Of a stretch of DNA of 10,926 nt, positions 1-6,180 are shown one piece after another. The translations under genes and the position numbers were made by a program. Every line of letters starts with the position of its first letter. Position 1 is the stretch's first letter. The notes below the pieces were generated by a model. It was not told the DNA's origin and did no database searches. It saw nothing but the letters and a program-made list of their open reading frames with translations. The DNA lies in the NCBI GenBank assembly GCA_023485825.1, contig JAMCZF010000029.1, positions 1-10,926 on the forward strand. Direction: 5' to 3'. This stretch comes from Candidatus Martarchaeota archaeon (lineage in GTDB: Archaea > Micrarchaeota > Micrarchaeia > Micrarchaeales > CABMGC01).

Positions 1-115
1 GCATCTCGTCTCTGAGGAATATGCCGTTGCTTCGGATGGTTTCGGGGTTTTGTCCGAGGAGTGCTGCTCTGCTTGCGATCTTCTTTGGGGTGAGGTGCAT
101 CTCGTCTCTGAGGAA
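1..115 (-). repeat. 96-bp-period coding tandem repeat
   Basis: The 19-base string beginning gcatctcgtc occurs exactly at 1-19 and again at 97-115. The period is 96 bp, equal to 32 codons, so it is the DNA trace of the protein repeat in the partial gene at 1-355 and encodes the FLRDEM part of two successive units. The exact identity of this block, against weak identity of the earlier unit, suggests recent duplication or gene conversion. More copies probably lie beyond the left edge. Confidence 0.8.
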
Positions 116-355
116 GCGATAGTTCTTCTCTAATTTGCCCACATCAAGTGCCAACAGGGCAGATTGGACCGCAATCTTGTGTTTTGACAAGCCGATATTT
201 ATCAGATATTCGAAGCTTGCTTTTATAGACTCGGGAGTGGCCTTCCTGCTATTTACTGCCCATCTCAGACCGAATTCGCGCGGTCTTTCAGGGTGTAGCA
301 GTTCCTTTATCAAAACTGCCTTTTTCGGCCTCTGCTCTGGAGCGTATTCTGCCAT
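1..355 (-). CDS. mTERF-like 32-residue helical repeat protein (partial, 3' end outside window)
   Basis: An open frame starts at the ATG at 355-353 and runs off the left edge, giving 118 visible residues. After a basic N-terminus (residues 1-43) come tandem 32-residue units: residues 44-75, 76-107, and the start of a third from 108. Shared positions are L13, S/T14, K17-I-A19 and A23-L-L25 of the unit; units 2 and 3 share the string FLRDEM. The pattern (FLxxxxGLSxxKIAxxxALLxxxxxxL) resembles the mTERF motif, a two-to-three-helix repeat that forms nucleic-acid-binding solenoids in eukaryotic organelle proteins, but Ala stands where mTERF usually has Pro. Function is not known; nucleic-acid binding is inference. 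A different alpha-solenoid or HTH repeat family is possible. An AT-rich box 26-35 bp upstream supports the start. Confidence 0.7.
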   Translation of the reverse strand, partial: MAEYAPEQRPKKAVLIKELLHPERPREFGLRWAVNSRKATPESIKASFEYLINIGLSKHKIAVQSALLALDVGKLEKNYRFLRDEMHLTPKKIASRAALLGQNPETIRSNGIFLRDEM

Positions 356-380
356 TGAACCATATTAATGTGTTTTTTAT

Positions 381-390
381 GGTATTTATG
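381..390 (-). promoter_or_regulatory. TATA-like box of the repeat-protein gene
   Basis: On the minus strand this reads CATAAATACC, 26-35 bp before the ATG at 355. That spacing predicts transcription starting at or a few bases before the start codon, so a leaderless or nearly leaderless mRNA. No Shine-Dalgarno sequence is visible just before the ATG, which agrees with this. The assignment rests on motif and spacing only. Confidence 0.45.
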
Positions 391-492
391 CGCTTCGGAG
401 GGCTGAAAGACATTTGTCGTCAGCGAACTTTACAACGCGGTTATAGGAAACGGTTTTTTGGGAATGCCACTATTTGTCAATCAGGGGAACTG

Positions 493-500
493 TTTTTAAA
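493..500 (+). promoter_or_regulatory. histone promoter TATA-like box
   Basis: TTTTTAAA preceded by purine-rich ggggaa (484-489), which could serve as a BRE. It lies about 50 bp before the GTG start at 547, so transcription would begin near 520 and leave a leader of roughly 25 nt. That leader would consist almost entirely of the 520-539 inverted repeat and the start region. Confidence 0.5.
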
Positions 501-519
501 GCTTCTTATCCTAATAGAG

Positions 520-539
520 CCGCAGCTTTTTTACTGCGG
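520..539 (+). promoter_or_regulatory. inverted repeat in the histone 5' leader
   Basis: CCGCAG (520-525) pairs perfectly with CTGCGG (534-539) around an 8-base pyrimidine-rich loop, with a possible extra G-U pair at 519/540. The right arm runs into the GGTGG that would be the only candidate ribosome-binding sequence before the GTG start at 547. Folding of the mRNA could therefore hide the initiation region; as DNA it could be an operator. It is not terminator-like: no U-run follows and a gene begins 8 bases later. Confidence 0.4.
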
Positions 540-546
540 TGGTTTG

Positions 547-843
547 GTGAGTGAGAGGAAATTCAGCTTATATGACATCGAGCAGTTCATAAGGGAGGCG
601 GGTGCTGAGAAGGTCACCGAGGATGCAGTTTTGGACCTTGAGCGCGAGCTGGAGAAGCTCGCTGACAGCATAGCAAACAAGGCAAAGAGATACGCGGAGC
701 ACGCAGGAAGAAGGAAGCTGATAAGAAGAGAGGATATACTGCTTACGGCGCGAGAATCCGGAACGTCTTATAGGAATGCCCCAATGGCAAGGAGGGCCAG
801 GAGAGTGCCGAGAGGCGCGATTACCGTACAGCAGCGGACGTGA
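547..843 (+). CDS. archaeal histone with Arg-rich C-terminal tail
   Basis: A 98-residue DNA-packaging protein of the archaeal histone-fold family. The fold spans residues 7-70: helix 1 (LYDIEQFIREAG), loop 1 (AEKVTEDA), long helix 2 (about 26-53), loop 2 (HAGRRKLIRRED) and helix 3. AGAEKVTEDA and AEHAGRRK closely match the HMf family. Loop 2 is one residue longer than in HMfB, and the R19/T54 pair of HMfB appears to be replaced by Lys22 and Leu58. The family is usually 66-70 residues; here a tail of about 27 residues rich in Arg (76-98, with RRARR) follows. I chose GTG 547 because the fold begins seven residues later; TTG 544 is an alternative. The frame upstream has no histone similarity. 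The gene ends 15 bp from the convergent glycosyltransferase gene. Confidence 0.93.
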   Translation: MSERKFSLYDIEQFIREAGAEKVTEDAVLDLERELEKLADSIANKAKRYAEHAGRRKLIRREDILLTARESGTSYRNAPMARRARRVPRGAITVQQRT

Positions 844-858
844 TTCACACAGGCCTTA

Positions 859-1911
859 TCAGAGCAGGCCCGAGAGCTTCATCCCGAAGGCGAGAACTAC
901 GAACGCGACCTCGAGCATCGTAAGCCACAGCGTCACGTCGGTCTCTACAGGCTTCCTCTTCAGGTTCATGACAAGATGGCACAGGCTATAGATCTTCTTT
1001 CCGTACGGCGCCTTCATCGTGCCGTCCTTCTGCAGCACTCCAAGGTCGCGCACCTTGAACTTCCTGCGCGCATGCAGGAAGAACTCGAGTATCCACGGCA
1101 TGAATATCACAATGCCGAACGCCTCTGCGTTGCCCATTATCATTATTGCTGCCAGGCCCGCGCCTGCGGCATAGGTGAAGCTGTCGCCGGGAATGATGCG
1201 CGCCTTGTACCTGTTGTATGGGAAGAATGCGAGCACAGACGAGAAAAGCATTGCGGCAAGAAAGGCCCCCATGTATGCGCTAGTGCCGACACCGAATATT
1301 ATCTCATAAAGCATCAACCCTCCGCTTGCTACGAGAATCATGGCAGGTTGCAATCCGTCGAACCCGCCGAGTATGTTCACGGCATTCGGCACAAAAACCA
1401 CTGCAAGGGGTATCAGAAGCAGTGGATAAAATAAGCCGAAGTGGACAACACCTATGAAAGGCAGCGATATGGTGCTTGTGCCGGCGTTTATGGCCATGAG
1501 CGGCAGTGCGCCAACGAGCGTCAGGATGGGCTTCTGCCACTGCTTAAGCCCCTCCCTTATGTCCATGATGTCTGTTGACTTGACCTTCTCGGCCTTGACG
1601 TTTATGTCGTCCACAAAACCCACAAAGGCCACAAGCGATATCGAGAGCGCCACAGCGAGGAGAGAGGCTATGTCGAGCACAGGGTTAAACACGAAGCTGG
1701 TGCCGAAGATGTAAAGTAGTATGCCAAATACCATTCCGAAGACCACGCCGACTCCTCCGCTGCTCGGAAGCCGCACAGGCTTCGCCTTGTTTATGTCCTC
1801 CGCGATGATGCCGGCACCGAAGAGGTACCTTATCAGGAATCTCGTGCTGTAGAAGGTGGTCACGAACACCACGATGGCAGGTATTATTATAGTCGCAAAG
1901 GTGCTGTACAT
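859..1911 (-). CDS. AglH/Alg7-like polyprenyl-phosphate GlcNAc-1-phosphate transferase (GT4/MraY superfamily)
   Basis: A 350-residue polytopic membrane protein (about ten hydrophobic segments) of the polyprenyl-phosphate N-acetylhexosamine-1-phosphate transferase superfamily. These enzymes move a sugar-1-phosphate from a UDP-sugar to a membrane polyprenyl phosphate, the first step of lipid-linked glycan synthesis. Visible motifs: an SSGGVGV loop at 50-56, FVDD at 99-102 (Mg/substrate Asp pair), QKPILTLVGALPLM at 126-139, PNAVNILGGFDGLQ at 175-188, and GDSFTYAAG at 242-250. The last three resemble eukaryotic DPAGT1 (NAINILAGINGLE, GDTFCYFAG) and archaeal AglH more than bacterial MraY. N-glycan initiation is therefore the best guess; the exact sugar cannot be read from sequence. 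A TATA-like box about 25-31 bp upstream fits a leaderless start at ATG 1911. The GT2 gene nearby may act in the same surface-glycan chemistry. Confidence 0.85.
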   Translation of the reverse strand: MYSTFATIIIPAIVVFVTTFYSTRFLIRYLFGAGIIAEDINKAKPVRLPSSGGVGVVFGMVFGILLYIFGTSFVFNPVLDIASLLAVALSISLVAFVGFVDDINVKAEKVKSTDIMDIREGLKQWQKPILTLVGALPLMAINAGTSTISLPFIGVVHFGLFYPLLLIPLAVVFVPNAVNILGGFDGLQPAMILVASGGLMLYEIIFGVGTSAYMGAFLAAMLFSSVLAFFPYNRYKARIIPGDSFTYAAGAGLAAIMIMGNAEAFGIVIFMPWILEFFLHARRKFKVRDLGVLQKDGTMKAPYGKKIYSLCHLVMNLKRKPVETDVTLWLTMLEVAFVVLAFGMKLSGLL

Positions 1912-1929
1912 GGTAAAAAGAGAGGGCTT

Positions 1930-1948
1930 GAAAGGCTATAAACCTTTC
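1930..1948 (-). promoter_or_regulatory. TATA-like box inside a perfect 6-bp inverted repeat
   Basis: On the minus strand TTTATAG (1942-1936) lies 25-31 bp before the glycosyltransferase ATG at 1911. It is flanked by GAAAGG (1930-1935) and CCTTTC (1943-1948), which form an inverted repeat with a 7-base centre holding the TATA core. On the minus strand the GAAAGG arm also fits a purine-rich BRE. A dyad centred on TATA could be an operator, or the transcript end of the transporter gene upstream; the sequence does not decide. Confidence 0.4.
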
Positions 1949-1978
1949 TTACAGTATCGGTGCGCCGGGCCTTCGGGA

Positions 1979-2827
1979 TCATAGGGACAGCAGTATCAGG
2001 CCCGTTATTACAAGGGCGATGCCCAGTGTCTGGTTGCGCATAAGCCGCTCCTTGAGGAACGCCACGCCAAGGACTACAACCACAAGCGGAGCTGCTGCGG
2101 TGATAGGCGCGACTATCGCTGCGTAGTTGTATGTGACGCCTAGGTCGAAGGCAAGCGCGCCTGCCACGTTTATAGCGCCCATCATGGCAAGCCGCGGGAT
2201 CCGGCCCCTGGCTATAGTCATCCTCGACCTGGCGATGACGCCGTACAGCGCCTGCATCGCAAATCCGATGGGCGTGGTGATGAACAAGGCCGTGAACCAG
2301 CCTATGTCCCTTACCAGCAGGTTGAGCAGGAAGTAGAAGAGGCCCCAGCCTATGACAACCATGAAGGCATATTTGAGGCCCGTGTCCTTTTTTGAATGCG
2401 GTCGCATGCGTGCCCTGGGCCTGTATGACAGGAGCAGTGTGCCTGCTATCGCAAGAGCGATGGCCAGCGTCTGGGTCGGCGCAAGGCCTTCCCCGAGAAG
2501 GACGACGCTCAATAGTACGGTGACTATGCTCCAGCCGGAAGAGACGGTGGCAACTACGGGCACGTTGCCGACCTCTAAGCCCTTCATGAACGCGAGCAGT
2601 GCCAGGACGCCGACCAGGCTCACCAGGAGTATCAGGGCAATGACATAAGGCGTCGCTGCAAAGTGCTGGAAGAGGAAAAACGACAGGGCGAGGAGCACCA
2701 AAGAGCCGAATGCCTGAAACCAGAAGGTTGCGCGGAACGCCCCTATCCGCCTTGACATTATAGCTACGAGGAAGTTGTTGAAGCCAAAGCTCAGCATTGA
2801 GATTATGCCGAAGATTATGCCCGTCAT
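1979..2827 (-). CDS. EamA/DMT-superfamily membrane transporter
   Basis: From ATG 2827 this gives 282 residues with about ten hydrophobic helices in two similar halves, the layout of drug/metabolite transporters (EamA family). The halves meet at a basic cytoplasmic loop near residue 143 (SYRPRARMRPHSKK). The end of the first half (VVLLGEGLAPTQTLAIALA) and of the second (VAFLKERLMRNQTLGIALV) show the family hallmark: a short helix with a Glu, then xxQxxGxxLI. Substrate cannot be predicted. The frame is open upstream to an ATG at 2905, but that start would lie upstream of the TATA-like box at 2868-2878 and overlap the divergent gene, and the family fold starts at MTGIIFGIISMLSFG. It is transcribed toward the AglH-like gene with a 67-bp gap. 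Confidence 0.85.
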   Translation of the reverse strand: MTGIIFGIISMLSFGFNNFLVAIMSRRIGAFRATFWFQAFGSLVLLALSFFLFQHFAATPYVIALILLVSLVGVLALLAFMKGLEVGNVPVVATVSSGWSIVTVLLSVVLLGEGLAPTQTLAIALAIAGTLLLSYRPRARMRPHSKKDTGLKYAFMVVIGWGLFYFLLNLLVRDIGWFTALFITTPIGFAMQALYGVIARSRMTIARGRIPRLAMMGAINVAGALAFDLGVTYNYAAIVAPITAAAPLVVVVLGVAFLKERLMRNQTLGIALVITGLILLSL

Positions 2828-2867
2828 TGAGCCCGTGACAGCACCGCTACAGGATGCGCATGCAAGC

Positions 2868-2878
2868 AATATATAATT
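2868..2878. promoter_or_regulatory. near-palindromic TATA element between divergent genes
   Basis: AATATATAATT differs from its own reverse complement only near the centre. It sits 21-31 bp before the plus-strand ATG at 2899, right for a leaderless GT2 mRNA. It also sits 42-52 bp before the minus-strand ATG at 2827, which would give a leader of about 20 nt. It is the only strong AT-rich element between the two starts, so it may serve both directions. Confidence 0.45.
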
Positions 2879-2898
2879 AGCAGTGCGATAGATATGGC

Positions 2899-3996
2899 AT
2901 GTCATTTCCTGGTTTTCTCCTTGATCTTTATGCGGGAATCTCCGTGTTGGCGTTCGCAGCGCTGATGGCAGCAGATGCGATTGGCCTGTTTCCCAGAAAG
3001 GAGGCCGCAGGACGCAGAGGGCCGTACAGCCCGAAGACCCTGGTTATTGTGCCGTGCAGGGGCGCTGACCACACTCTTGAGCAGAATCTGGATTCTTTGC
3101 GCAGGCAGGATTACAGGAACTATAGGGTTATCGCAGTAATTGACGACAGTGATGATGCAGCCTTAAACGTGATAAAAAGGCTGCGCATTGGCTATGTAAT
3201 ATCGGATTCAGGATGCAGAAACTGCAGCGGAAAGGTTCGCGCAATAAGCACTGCGCTGGAGAGGTTCAGGGGCTACGATGCATATGCGATCGCAGACTCT
3301 GACATACTTGTGGAAAGGGGCTGGCTTGCCGCGCTGGTGGCGCCGCTGCAGGATAGGAGAATCGGGCTTTCAACCATGTACCCTTACTTCAGGCCTGTGC
3401 GCGGCTTCTGGTCCAAAGTGAAGATGGTCTGGGGCTTCGTTGGCGACAGCCTTCTTGAGCGCGAATCTTCGCGCTTCGGCTGGGGAGGCAGCCTTGCCTT
3501 CAGGGCAGACCTTATGGACAGCAAAGCGATGGACTTCTTCGGGAATTCCAGGTACTCGGTATCGGATGACATCTGCTTAACGAAGATATGCAAATCCAAG
3601 ACGCTTGGGATAGCCTATGTCCCTGTGCCGAAGCCCATTGTCAACTGCATAGAGGACTTCAGCAGCTTCAGCGAATGGGCGAACAGGCAGACTGCGCTCA
3701 CCCTGCTCGGTTACAGGAGGAATCTTTATGTGGGGCTCGTTTACTACACTATGGAAGCGCTGGTTATAGTGTCTGGCGTGCTTCTATCGATATTCGTATC
3801 GCCGCTTTTCCTGGTATTCTTCATGCACTACATGAGGGGCGCAATCATAAACTGCAGGAGAGCAGGCGCGCATTATCCCGAGGTGGCCCTGATTTCGTTC
3901 ATGCTCCCGTTCGTGTATGACATAAACCTGGTAACCGCCAGCAGAATGAGGCACATAACATGGCGCGGCAGGCGGTACATGCTCCCTTCAGCATAG
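2899..3996 (+). CDS. membrane-anchored family 2 glycosyltransferase (ceramide-glucosyltransferase-like)
   Basis: A 365-residue inverting GT-A glycosyltransferase. Order: an N-terminal membrane helix (about 7-30), a catalytic domain (47-265), then two or more hydrophobic segments (about 278-345). Visible motifs are VIVPCRGAD at 49-57, VIDDSDD at 80-86 (nucleotide binding), SGKVRAI at 110-116, the ADSD metal site at 132-135, the SDD base region at 222-224 and WANRQ at 260-264, taking the place of the acceptor-side Q/RxxRW motif. This arrangement resembles ceramide glucosyltransferase/HpnI-type GT2/GT21 enzymes, which glycosylate lipids on the cytoplasmic face. An archaeal lipid or polyprenyl acceptor is inference. 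ATG 2899 is favoured by the TATA element at 2868-2878. An out-of-frame ATG at 2894 is not used. Confidence 0.85.
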   Translation: MSFPGFLLDLYAGISVLAFAALMAADAIGLFPRKEAAGRRGPYSPKTLVIVPCRGADHTLEQNLDSLRRQDYRNYRVIAVIDDSDDAALNVIKRLRIGYVISDSGCRNCSGKVRAISTALERFRGYDAYAIADSDILVERGWLAALVAPLQDRRIGLSTMYPYFRPVRGFWSKVKMVWGFVGDSLLERESSRFGWGGSLAFRADLMDSKAMDFFGNSRYSVSDDICLTKICKSKTLGIAYVPVPKPIVNCIEDFSSFSEWANRQTALTLLGYRRNLYVGLVYYTMEALVIVSGVLLSIFVSPLFLVFFMHYMRGAIINCRRAGAHYPEVALISFMLPFVYDINLVTASRMRHITWRGRRYMLPSA

Positions 3997-4032
3997 TATT
4001 TACCTGTTCTGGCGCAATGTAATATTGATTGC

Positions 4033-4344
4033 ATGAGAGGGATGCTCGGAATAAAGAAGTCGGATTTGCGGGAGAATGAGCCGATAAAGGCGAGCGTTGC
4101 GGGAAGGGACTTTGTCCTGGTGCTCCACAATGGCAGGGTCAATGCACTCGACGGCCTTTGCACGCATGAGCAAGGCCCGCTCTTTGAAGGCAGTGTGGAC
4201 GGCGACGGGCTCGTGTGCCCGTGGCACAGCGGCGTGTTCGACATCGAGACGGGCAAGGCCAATGAGAATACACCATGGGTGACCGATACGGCACATTATG
4301 ACGTTGGGGAGGACCAATCAGGGGAGTTGTTCATTGAGCTGTAG
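4033..4344 (+). CDS. Rieske-type [2Fe-2S] ferredoxin
   Basis: A 103-residue soluble electron-transfer protein. The cluster ligands are C43-T-H45 and C62-PW-H65, spaced C-X1-H-X16-C-X2-H as in Rieske ferredoxins and the Rieske domain of aromatic-ring dioxygenase systems. There is no second Cys in each box, so the disulfide of high-potential bc1/b6f Rieske proteins is absent; a low-potential, cytosolic ferredoxin is implied. There is no signal peptide or membrane anchor. The redox partner is not encoded in the window. The gene begins 36 bp after the GT2 stop, with AT-rich sequence before it (3993-4027), so it may be co-transcribed or have its own promoter. Its last 27 bases overlap the convergent helicase gene. 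Confidence 0.92.
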   Translation: MRGMLGIKKSDLRENEPIKASVAGRDFVLVLHNGRVNALDGLCTHEQGPLFEGSVDGDGLVCPWHSGVFDIETGKANENTPWVTDTAHYDVGEDQSGELFIEL

Positions 4345-6180
4345 CGGTCTTGCCGCAGTCCCTGCGGCTGCGCCGAGGAACCTGCTTATCTCAGAGAGGT
4401 TGTCTTCTGATTTTGAGACGTCTATGAAGCTGCCGATGAGCGATTTGTACATGCTCCAGTTGTACCTCTTGTCCATCAGCAATATGAATGCCCTGTCGGA
4501 CTCGCTGCGGATGGCCCTCCCTGCAGCCTGTGCGGCGCGTATCACTCCCGGGATTATATATGCGTACTCGCTTCCCTTTCCGCTGAATAGCCTGTTCATG
4601 TACGCAATCCTCGAATTGAGCTCCAGGTTCGGGCGCTCGAGCGGAATGCCGACGATGATTATGCCTTTTATGACGTTGTTCGCATAGTCGATGCCCTCGC
4701 TGAAGGAGCCCCCCATCACTGCGAACAGCAGCGAGTCATCTGCATCCTTGAACTCGCGTATCATGCTGTCGACTGCGGACGTGCGCATGTCCCTGCGCTG
4801 TATGTGCTCCACCTGCCTCTCCATGTGCCTATACACAGCGTCGAGCACGTCGAAGCTGGGGAAGAAGACTGCGACGTTGCCCCTCACCCTTCCCTTGACG
4901 AGGCCTATCTTCTTCGCTATCCTCTTGTAATTGTCAACTGATCTGTCCTCGTATTTCGTAGACGTCTCGGCGTCGACAAGGCAAAGCCTGTTGTGCTTCG
5001 GGAAATGGGAGGAGTAGTTTGCGGTGTCTGCCCCGGGAAGCCCGAAGAGCTCGCGGTACATTCCCAATGGAAGGAGGGTCCCGCTCATGAATATGTTCGA
5101 GTATGCCTCCTTGAGGGCTTCAAGAGGCTCCTTCGGGTAAAGGGAGATTATCGAGAGCCTGATGTCCCTGCCCTTTCTCGACACTATCCGTGCGCATGAG
5201 TCGTCGGACTCGTAAAGCGTGGAGAGGAACCTCGATATGTGCGACAGGGAGCTGCGCTTCGATTCTGTCTTCGTTATGTATTCAAGGCCGGTCTTCTCGA
5301 GCTGCTCGACTATCTCTGCGACTCCGGCGGGCATGAAACCGTCTATGTCGGTCTTCTCGAAATAGGCCTCGCCTGAGGGAGCCTTGCCAAGCCTCCTCTC
5401 GGCTATGCTCTCCAGAACGAAGTCAAGATACGTAATGTCAAGTCCGCTATCCATCTCTGACAGCTCCTTCTTCGCGTTTGCGATTGAATAGGAGCTGAGG
5501 TTCGCGCTCAGGTACGAGCTTGCCGCGTTTATAATGTTATGCGCCTCATCCCAGATTATTATCGAGTTCTCCATCCTCGCGGAGATCCTCTTGAAGAACG
5601 CGGCGCGCGTGTAGGGGTTCAGGACATGTGAATAGTCGGCTATTATGAAGCTCGATTCCTTTGCTAGGTCAGATGCCGCTTCATATGCGCATATGCCTTT
5701 GTCGAAGCATGAGTCGAAGAACCGGTTGTGGCCCTGATACGCATCGTTCTTCACCCTTGCTGCTGCTCCCTTCTCCTTTGCCCGTGTGTAGTATGGACAC
5801 CTCTTCGCCTTGACGAGGTTCTCGCAGCTCCTGTAGAAGGACTCGCCCTCTATGTAGTTTACCTTGGTGTTGACGCAGAGGTTGCGCTTGCCCACCATGT
5901 CCAGATAGCCTATGTCGAGCGCGAACTTTTCCCTTATCCCGCTGAGCGACTCCACCGCTATCTTGTGCTGCGATATCTTTGGCGTGAGGAAAAAGACCTT
6001 TAGCCCCTCCTTCATCGCGAACTCTAAAGTGGACGAGATGGCCGCATCAGTTTTGCCTATGCCGGTGGGCGCATTTATGAGCAGGCTCCGCCTGCCCTCC
6101 AGCGCGCCGCGTATGTCTGACATCATGCGGTCCTGGTTCGGCCTTGCGCTATCGAATCGGAAGAGGTGCGGCAGGCTCAC
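4318..6180 (-). CDS. xpd: XPD/Rad3-like superfamily 2 DNA helicase with Fe-S cluster
   Basis: A 620-residue ATP-dependent 5'-3' DNA helicase of the XPD/Rad3/DinG group, acting in DNA repair. Motif I is APTGIGKT (37-44) and motif II is the DEAH box WDEAH (210-214). Between them Cys102 (KRNLC), Cys119 (SCENL), Cys128 (RCPYY) and Cys164 (GICAYE) align with the four Fe-S ligands of XPD, with an extra Cys158. The second motor domain shows GGSFSEGID (490-498) and motif VI QAAGRAIR (551-558). Length matches archaeal XPD (about 550-650). It starts with GTG inside a GTGA overlap with the stop of the upstream aminopeptidase gene, so translation is probably coupled; no separate ribosome-binding site is seen. 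DinG is the main alternative, but the NLC...CPYY...DYSHVLNP order fits XPD better. Confidence 0.88.
   Translation of the reverse strand: MSLPHLFRFDSARPNQDRMMSDIRGALEGRRSLLINAPTGIGKTDAAISSTLEFAMKEGLKVFFLTPKISQHKIAVESLSGIREKFALDIGYLDMVGKRNLCVNTKVNYIEGESFYRSCENLVKAKRCPYYTRAKEKGAAARVKNDAYQGHNRFFDSCFDKGICAYEAASDLAKESSFIIADYSHVLNPYTRAAFFKRISARMENSIIIWDEAHNIINAASSYLSANLSSYSIANAKKELSEMDSGLDITYLDFVLESIAERRLGKAPSGEAYFEKTDIDGFMPAGVAEIVEQLEKTGLEYITKTESKRSSLSHISRFLSTLYESDDSCARIVSRKGRDIRLSIISLYPKEPLEALKEAYSNIFMSGTLLPLGMYRELFGLPGADTANYSSHFPKHNRLCLVDAETSTKYEDRSVDNYKRIAKKIGLVKGRVRGNVAVFFPSFDVLDAVYRHMERQVEHIQRRDMRTSAVDSMIREFKDADDSLLFAVMGGSFSEGIDYANNVIKGIIIVGIPLERPNLELNSRIAYMNRLFSGKGSEYAYIIPGVIRAAQAAGRAIRSESDRAFILLMDKRYNWSMYKSLIGSFIDVSKSEDNLSEISRFLGAAAGTAARPLQLNEQLP

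Larger units (their letters stand above)
356..546. other. divergent intergenic region between the repeat-protein and histone genes
   Basis: About 190 bp between divergently transcribed genes. It holds the minus-strand TATA-like box (381-390), the histone TATA-like box (493-500) and an inverted repeat just before the histone start (520-539). A frame continuous with the histone extends upstream to 355, but its translation there looks non-coding and has no histone-family counterpart. I see no RNA gene in it. Confidence 0.6.

Noticed and set aside
1..115. Possible CRISPR-like repeat (a 19-base string occurring twice)
   Set aside because: The 96-bp spacing is in frame with a coding repeat of 32 residues, and there is no further regular repeat-spacer pattern.
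520..539. Transcription terminator
   Set aside because: The T-run lies in the loop and not after the stem, no gene ends upstream on this strand, and a start codon follows at once.
355..546. Upstream extension of the histone frame giving a 162-residue protein
   Set aside because: The extra 64 residues have no histone-family counterpart, and the TATA-like box and leader hairpin lie inside this stretch. GTG 547 fits the fold.
976..1434. Plus-strand 152-residue frame opposite the AglH-like gene
   Set aside because: Composition is typical of an antisense shadow; the minus-strand frame has clear family motifs.
2828..2905. Longer transporter start at ATG 2905
   Set aside because: It lies upstream of the only TATA-like box, overlaps the divergent GT2 start and adds residues absent from the family fold.
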